Source: Eubacterium sp. (GTDB lineage: Bacteria > Bacillota > Clostridia > Oscillospirales > Acutalibacteraceae). From it: a DNA stretch of 10,395 bases. Shown here piece after piece: positions 5,970-10,395 of the stretch. The notes below the pieces were generated by a model. The model was not told the origin of the DNA and did no database searches. It saw only the letters and a list, made by a program, of their open reading frames with translations. The DNA lies in contig JAILGO010000082.1 of the NCBI GenBank assembly GCA_024696725.1, positions 1 through 10,395 of the forward strand, given 5' to 3'. Numbering within the stretch: the stretch's first letter is position 1; every line of letters begins with the position of its first letter. Position numbers and translations under genes: made by a program.

Positions 5970-7097
5970 ATGACTGTATTTATAAAAGGAAGAATTGATT
6001 CCTCTAACGCTGCTGAAACAGAAAACAATATTAACGAGCAAATCGGTGACTCCGTAGACGAGTTGACTTTTGACGCGTCAGAGCTTGATTATATTTCAAG
6101 CGCCGGTCTGCGTGTGATTCTGCGGTTTAAAAAGGCCTATCCGTCAACAAAGATTATTAACTGCAACTCGGAGATTTACGAAATATTCGATATGACGGGT
6201 TTTACCGAAATGATGGATATTTCAAAGGCGTACAGAAAGCTTTCGGTTCAGAACTGTGAGGTGATTGGCGAGGGCGCTAACGGTATCGTTTACCGTACCG
6301 ACCCCGATACAATCGTTAAGGTATATAAAAAGCCCGATTCACTTGACGAGATTCACAATGAGCGCGAGCTTGCAAGAAAGGCGTTTATAATGGGTATTCC
6401 TACGGCTATTCCCTATGACGTCGTACAGGTCGGCGATTTATACGGCTCAGTTTTTGAACTTTTAAACGCTGAATCGTTTTCACAGCTTCTCAGCGAGGGC
6501 GGAGACGTTGACGAGCTTGCGAAAGCTTCAATAGATATTCTTAAAACGATTCATAATACCGAGCTTAAGGACGGCGAGCTTCCGAGTAAAAAGCAGGAGT
6601 CGTTAGGCTGGGCTGAATACTGTAAGCCATATCTTCCCGAAGAAATAGGCGAGAAGCTTATTAAGCTGTTTAATGAGATTCCCGAATCGAACGGTATGCT
6701 TCACGGTGACTATCATATTAAAAATATTATGTGTCAGAACGGCGAAAATCTGTTAATAGATATGGATACGCTGTCCGTCGGACATCCCGTTTATGAATTT
6801 TCTCAGATGTATCTCGCGTATTTGGGCTTTAGTGAAACAAATCCCGATGACGTTATGAAGTTCCTCGGAATAGACCGCGATACCTCGATGAAATTTTGGG
6901 AATGCAGCCTTAAATACTATTTTGAGGGCAAGGACGCCGATTATATTAACGACGTAGTTATTAAAGCGAGAATTATTGCTTATGCAAGGCTTTTAAGACG
7001 TACTCTTAAGCGTAAGCCCGAAAAAACGGATATAATAGAAAACTGTAAAAAACAGCTTTGTGAGCTTGTACCTGTAACCGACAAGCTTTATTTCTGA
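5970..7097 (+). CDS. STAS domain fused to aminoglycoside-phosphotransferase-like kinase
   Basis: 375 residues in two domains. Residues 1-88 form a STAS (anti-sigma-antagonist) fold; ISSAGLRVIL at 42-51 aligns with the DSSGL phosphorylation loop of SpoIIAA/RsbV, so Ser44 (or Ser43) is the candidate site. Residues 93-345 are an APH/choline-kinase-like domain: glycine-rich IGEGANGIVYR (99-109), VKVYK with Lys117 as likely ATP lysine, HGDYHIKN (245-252) with catalytic Asp247 and Asn252, and IDMD (263-266) with a metal-binding Asp. The kinase resembles the TIGR02172 family, from memory. The substrate is unknown. A fusion suggests the kinase or its availability is tied to a partner-switching signal, and an RsbW-like gene lies in the same operon (9555-9959). 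It is the first gene after a consensus promoter, with a good SD. Confidence 0.87.
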   Translation: MTVFIKGRIDSSNAAETENNINEQIGDSVDELTFDASELDYISSAGLRVILRFKKAYPSTKIINCNSEIYEIFDMTGFTEMMDISKAYRKLSVQNCEVIGEGANGIVYRTDPDTIVKVYKKPDSLDEIHNERELARKAFIMGIPTAIPYDVVQVGDLYGSVFELLNAESFSQLLSEGGDVDELAKASIDILKTIHNTELKDGELPSKKQESLGWAEYCKPYLPEEIGEKLIKLFNEIPESNGMLHGDYHIKNIMCQNGENLLIDMDTLSVGHPVYEFSQMYLAYLGFSETNPDDVMKFLGIDRDTSMKFWECSLKYYFEGKDADYINDVVIKARIIAYARLLRRTLKRKPEKTDIIENCKKQLCELVPVTDKLYF

Positions 7098-7107
7098 GGA
7101 GCAGGAA

Positions 7108-7908
7108 GTGAAGTTTATTACCGATAAGGCTGTAACTGAAGCTTCTGAGATAGAGTATATTCGCTTCGGCAGCGGAGATAAAACCCTCGTTATCCTTCCG
7201 GGCTTAAGCGTTCAGAGCGTGATTCCGTCTGCTCCGGCGATAGCAAAGCAGTACGAAGCCCTCTGCGATGAGTTTACCGTATATCTCTTTGACAGAAGAA
7301 GCGTACTGCCCGATACATATAAAATCGCCGATATGGCGCGCGATACCGCGGAAGCTATTAAAACAATCGGTTTAAAAGACGTGTGTCTTTTCGGCGTTTC
7401 TCAGGGCGGAATGATTGCTATTGAAATTGCCGCGCGTTATCCCGGGCTTGTTAATAAAATGGTACTCGGCTCAACGGCTTGCCGTATTGACGACGAGCGT
7501 ATTGCCGCTGTCTCCGAATGGATTGAGCTTGCTAAAAAAGCAAAGTCAGAGGAATTATATCTGACCTTTGCGAAATATGTATATCCCGAGTCGTTTTATA
7601 ATGAGTACAGAAAGGCTTTCGCCGTATTGTCAAGAACGGTTACAGACAGCGACTTAGAGCGCTTTACAATTCTTGCAGAGGGAATTAAAGGACTCGATTT
7701 AACTGAGAACGTAAAGAAAATCGAGTGTCCGGTTCTTGTAATAGGCGACAGCGACGACGCAGTTCTCGGTCCCGATGCTTCCGAAGAAATAGCTGAGCTT
7801 TTAAAAAACGGAAGTCTTTATATGTACAGCGGCTACGGTCACGCCGTGTATGATATGGCTCCGGATTATATACAAAGACTATTAAGCTTTTTTACAAGGG
7901 ATTTTTAG
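7108..7908 (+). CDS. Alpha/beta hydrolase
   Basis: This is a 266-residue, single-domain hydrolase of typical length, without a signal peptide, so cytoplasmic. The nucleophile elbow GVSQG (96-100) provides Ser98. The acid is probably Asp214 or Asp217 (IGDSDDAVL), and His245 lies in GYGHAVYD. A strand-loop ILPGL (29-33) fits the oxyanion region. The substrate cannot be told from sequence; esters, lactones or thioesters are all possible. It begins with GTG at 7108, supported by GAGGAGCAGGA just upstream. The gap to the STAS-kinase stop is 10 nt and to the next start only 4 nt, so it is firmly in this operon. It may act on the product of the kinase or on a transported compound. Confidence 0.88.
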   Translation: MKFITDKAVTEASEIEYIRFGSGDKTLVILPGLSVQSVIPSAPAIAKQYEALCDEFTVYLFDRRSVLPDTYKIADMARDTAEAIKTIGLKDVCLFGVSQGGMIAIEIAARYPGLVNKMVLGSTACRIDDERIAAVSEWIELAKKAKSEELYLTFAKYVYPESFYNEYRKAFAVLSRTVTDSDLERFTILAEGIKGLDLTENVKKIECPVLVIGDSDDAVLGPDASEEIAELLKNGSLYMYSGYGHAVYDMAPDYIQRLLSFFTRDF

Positions 7909-7912
7909 TATT

Positions 7913-9511
7913 ATGAGATTTACTCCTGTAAAAACTAAATATAAGCTAACTCCCGAGTCTGTTGACTCTGTAAGCGAGGACGTCAGCTCGTTTCTCGTAG
8001 GACTTAAAACACAGAAAAAGAATATTATCGAAACAAGGCTTACCGTGGAGGAAATTCTGCTTAACCTTATGGACCGTTACGGACGGGAGCAGGAATTTAC
8101 TTACATAAAGAATAATTCTTTCGGAAAGCCGTATATATCGATTTCGCTCTATGCGGAGCAGTTCAATCCGCTTGAACGGGGCGACGGGGACGAATTCGGC
8201 GACTGGTCGAGCGCGCTTATTCAGAATTCGGATTACTCTCCCTCTTATTCCTACGATAAAGGCGTTAATACCGTTACCATCCGCTTTTCAAAGAAAGAGA
8301 TTAACCCGATTATTAAGCTTTTCGCCTCGATAGTAGCGGCTTTTCTCGTTTCACTTTTACGCTTCGCAGTTCCCTACGAGAGTATTGTTTATATCAAGGA
8401 AAGCGTACTCGACGTGCTGTATAATGCTTTTCTCGGTCTTATGACCACGGTTGAAATACCGCTTGTTTTCTTATCCGTTACCTGCGGAATAATCGGTATC
8501 GGAGACAGCTCGGTTTTCGGTAAAATCGGACGGAAAATGGTTCTTCGGTTTATTGCGGTTATGCTGTTTTTTACAAGCTTTGCAGGCGTAGTATTTTCGA
8601 TGTTCTTTACAAACCTGAGAGGCAATGACGGCGCCGGCTTATCTCTTAAGGTCGGATTCGAAATGCTTTTCGATTTAATCCCCGAAAACCTTATTGCGCC
8701 GATTGTCAGCGGTAACACGATGCAGATTGTGCTGATGGCGGTAATAATCGGCGTAACTCTTGTTATTCTCGGAAGTAAGGCTAAAACTATATCAAGTATA
8801 ATTTCTGAGGGTAACAGAATAATCGTATATATAACCGGTCTTATTACTAAGCTGCTTCCGTTTTTTATCTTTGTTGTGCTTCTTGATATGATATGGAGCG
8901 GAGACATAAAAACCTTTCTCAATATGTGGAAACCGGTTGTCGCTTTAGCGGCGGTGCTGACTTTCCTCCTTGTAATTATGCTTGTTGCCGTATCCTCAAG
9001 GGAAAAGGTAAGCGCGAAGCTTCTTATTAAAAAAATGCTTCCTACCTTCTTAATCGGTATAGGTACCGCCTCCTCGATTGCGGCTAACGGTGAGAGCTCC
9101 GAAACGCTTAACAGACGCCTCGGAGTCAAGAAAAGATTTGTTGATTTCGGACAGCCTGTCGGCAGCGTGATATTTATGCCCTCGACCGCAATTACTTTTA
9201 TGGTTTGTGCCATATACTTTTCTTCGTATTATAAACTCAGCATTTCAGTTTCGTGGTTTATAATCGCGATAATTATCTGCGTATTCATAGCGGTAGCTAC
9301 TCCGCCCGTACCCGGCGGCGCTATTGCTGCATATACAATCATTTTCTCACAGCTCGGAATTCCGAGTAAGGCGGTTGCAATCGTAATTGCGCTTGACATA
9401 CTGTTTGACTTTGTCGCAACTGCATTTGACGGCGCATTTTTACAGCTTGAGCTTGTAAGACAGGCTGAAGAGAATAATATGTTAAACTATGAAACATTAA
9501 GAAAAGAATAG
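7913..9511 (+). CDS. SDF/DAACS-type symporter with N-terminal degenerate RsbW-like domain
   Basis: 532 residues. Residues 1-128 are soluble: RLTVEEILLN (42-51) matches the N-box of RsbW-type GHKL ATPases, and NPL (85-87) the end of the G1 box. The G1 Asp/Gly and the G2 Gly-rich lid are missing, so ATP binding is doubtful. Residues 133-515 are a Glt-type transporter: IPENLIAPIVSGNTMQIV (256-273), hairpin-1-like TASSIAANGE (385-394), TM7 GSVIFMPSTAI (417-427), hairpin-2-like PPVPGGAIAAYT (464-475) and TM8 DILFDFVATAFD (495-506). The family normally imports dicarboxylates or amino acids with Na+ or H+. NMDGT is replaced by FMPST and the TM8 Arg by Ala502, so substrate and coupling ion probably differ. 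Canonical members are about 420 residues. The start is 4 nt after the hydrolase stop, with a modest GGGA site. Confidence 0.82.
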   Translation: MRFTPVKTKYKLTPESVDSVSEDVSSFLVGLKTQKKNIIETRLTVEEILLNLMDRYGREQEFTYIKNNSFGKPYISISLYAEQFNPLERGDGDEFGDWSSALIQNSDYSPSYSYDKGVNTVTIRFSKKEINPIIKLFASIVAAFLVSLLRFAVPYESIVYIKESVLDVLYNAFLGLMTTVEIPLVFLSVTCGIIGIGDSSVFGKIGRKMVLRFIAVMLFFTSFAGVVFSMFFTNLRGNDGAGLSLKVGFEMLFDLIPENLIAPIVSGNTMQIVLMAVIIGVTLVILGSKAKTISSIISEGNRIIVYITGLITKLLPFFIFVVLLDMIWSGDIKTFLNMWKPVVALAAVLTFLLVIMLVAVSSREKVSAKLLIKKMLPTFLIGIGTASSIAANGESSETLNRRLGVKKRFVDFGQPVGSVIFMPSTAITFMVCAIYFSSYYKLSISVSWFIIAIIICVFIAVATPPVPGGAIAAYTIIFSQLGIPSKAVAIVIALDILFDFVATAFDGAFLQLELVRQAEENNMLNYETLRKE

Positions 9512-9554
9512 AGCTGAATTTTAAATTAAACCTTATAAAAAAGGGGATAGAAAA

Positions 9555-9959
9555 ATGCAAGTCTTGACCATAGAAGCTAAAAATGAAAATCTGCAAAAGG
9601 TTATAGATTTCGTTGACGCAGTTCTGGTAGAGCACGACTGCTCTCTTAAGGTGCAGACTCAGATTGAGCTTTGTGTTGAAGAAATCTTTGTTAATATTGC
9701 TAATTATGCCTACGGCGACGAAATCGGAAACGCCGAGGTATCGGTAGAAGAAAACGACGGCGCGGTAACGATTACCTTTAAAGACGGCGGAATTCCATAT
9801 AATCCGCTCGCTAAGGACGACCCGGATACCACGCTTAAAGCTGAAGAAAGAGAAATCGGCGGACTCGGCATATTCCTTGTTAAAAAGAATATGGACAGCG
9901 TGTCTTATGAATATAAGGATTCTCAGAATATATTTTCAATGAAAAAGAGTATTATCTGA
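9555..9959 (+). CDS. RsbW-like anti-sigma regulatory ATPase (GHKL/HATPase_c family)
   Basis: The 134 residues match the length of RsbW/SpoIIAB-type serine kinases. The N-box VEEIFVNIANYAY (41-53) includes Glu42/Glu43 and Asn47. The G1 box is DGGIPYNPL (77-85), and the G2 lid is IGGLGIFLVKKNMD (101-114). All ATP-binding motifs are intact, unlike the related N-terminal domain of the preceding gene. Family members phosphorylate a STAS-domain antagonist on Ser and sequester a target, usually a sigma factor. A STAS domain is present in this operon (gene at 5970), making it a plausible partner; other STAS proteins could be partners. AAGGGGA at 9541-9547 is the SD, and the 43-nt gap to the previous gene shows no terminator. 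Confidence 0.9.
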   Translation: MQVLTIEAKNENLQKVIDFVDAVLVEHDCSLKVQTQIELCVEEIFVNIANYAYGDEIGNAEVSVEENDGAVTITFKDGGIPYNPLAKDDPDTTLKAEEREIGGLGIFLVKKNMDSVSYEYKDSQNIFSMKKSII

Positions 9960-9997
9960 GAACCGTATTAATCTGTAAAAAATCGGAGAAGCGTTAA

Positions 9998-10395
9998 ATG
10001 GAATACATTTATGATGTTGCAATAGTAACCGCAGTAAATATAGAAGAAGAAAGCGTTAAAAGGCTTTATGATAACTGGACTCAGGTTAAAAAGGAAGGCG
10101 ACGACCAGCTTTACTACGCTGCTGAATTTGAAAAGGACGGCGTTACGCGTCGCGTAATAACCTCACGCCAGAACGAAATGGGTATGACGGCGGCGTCCCA
10201 TCTTTGCGCTCATATTATTGAGCATTTCAGACCGCGTTATCTTATTATGACGGGTATTGCCGCAGGTATAGGCGCTGAGCAGATTTACGGCGACGTAATC
10301 GTTCCCGATATAATATGGAACTATGCCTCCGGAAAATTTGTAAGCGCAAAAAACGCCGATATAACCTTCGGAGATATAGGCTTTCTTCCGCGACC
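9998..10395 (+). CDS. Nucleoside phosphorylase/nucleosidase-superfamily protein, N-terminal part (cut by window edge)
   Basis: ATG at 9998 opens a frame that runs off the window after 132 codons. GGAG at 9985-9988 is the ribosome binding site, and the gap to the RsbW-like gene is 38 nt. The protein starts with a short strand (YDVAIVTAV, 5-13) and has NEMGM (59-63), MTGIAAGI (85-92) and YGDVIVPDIIWNYASGKF (98-115). These are core motifs of the PNP/UDP phosphorylase fold, close to MTA/SAH nucleosidases and the uncharacterised phosphorylase-like proteins linked to signalling. It would cleave a nucleoside N-glycosidic bond. The substrate is not predictable without the C-terminal half, which holds the catalytic Asp in nucleosidases. 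It probably belongs to the STAS-kinase operon. Confidence 0.8.
   Translation, partial: MEYIYDVAIVTAVNIEEESVKRLYDNWTQVKKEGDDQLYYAAEFEKDGVTRRVITSRQNEMGMTAASHLCAHIIEHFRPRYLIMTGIAAGIGAEQIYGDVIVPDIIWNYASGKFVSAKNADITFGDIGFLPR

Noticed and set aside
8389..9213. Minus-strand open frame of 274 codons opposite the symporter
   Set aside because: It is antisense to conserved transmembrane segments and transporter motifs, with no ribosome binding site or known family.
1..10395. CRISPR arrays, insertion sequences, phage or toxin-antitoxin genes
   Set aside because: I saw no regularly spaced repeats, transposase or integrase motifs, terminal inverted repeats, or toxin-antitoxin pairs; codon use looks even across the window.

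Overview
The window looks like a chromosomal segment of an anaerobic gut or rumen clostridium, probably Ruminococcaceae/Oscillospiraceae. Support for this: AT-rich intergenic DNA with moderate-GC genes, strong AGGAG-type ribosome binding sites, sigma-A style promoters, an Fe-S/flavin oxidoreductase of the kind found in anaerobes, and gene families I associate with these organisms. The assignment rests on composition and family resemblance, not on a database match.

Left edge (1-540). The minus strand carries the first 27 codons of a MATE-type efflux transporter. Upstream of it, also on the minus strand, is a two-gene tRNA unit: tRNA-Ala(CGC), then tRNA-Ala(GGC), with a promoter (TTGACA, 17 bp, extended -10 TGATAATAT) and a rho-independent terminator. 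Both tRNAs keep the G3:U70 alanine identity pair and encode CCA. A long hairpin fills the spacer between them.

Region A (481-4921, plus strand). Three genes form an apparent operon with a strong extended -10 promoter and a strong terminator. They are a 938-residue Fe-S/flavin NAD(P)H oxidoreductase of the glutamate-synthase-small-subunit type, a HypA-like nickel metallochaperone, and a tryptophan-rich polytopic membrane protein (probably DUF5692). The layout suggests a redox or metal function at the membrane, but no nickel enzyme is visible here.

Region B (4950-5789, plus strand). A separate promoter drives two small membrane proteins of unknown function, which end at a clear terminator.

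Region C (5897 to the right edge, plus strand). One promoter precedes five closely spaced genes: a STAS domain fused to an aminoglycoside-phosphotransferase-like kinase, an alpha/beta hydrolase, a DAACS/SDF-type symporter carrying a degenerate N-terminal RsbW-like (GHKL ATPase) domain, a complete RsbW-like ATPase, and the start of a nucleoside-phosphorylase-superfamily protein cut by the window end. STAS and GHKL ATPase domains are the classic pieces of partner-switching regulation. Here one sits on a small-molecule kinase and one on a transporter. I see no sigma factor and no PP2C phosphatase in the window. This region is the best candidate for an undescribed system: a partner switch that may control transport and metabolism rather than, or as well as, a sigma factor.
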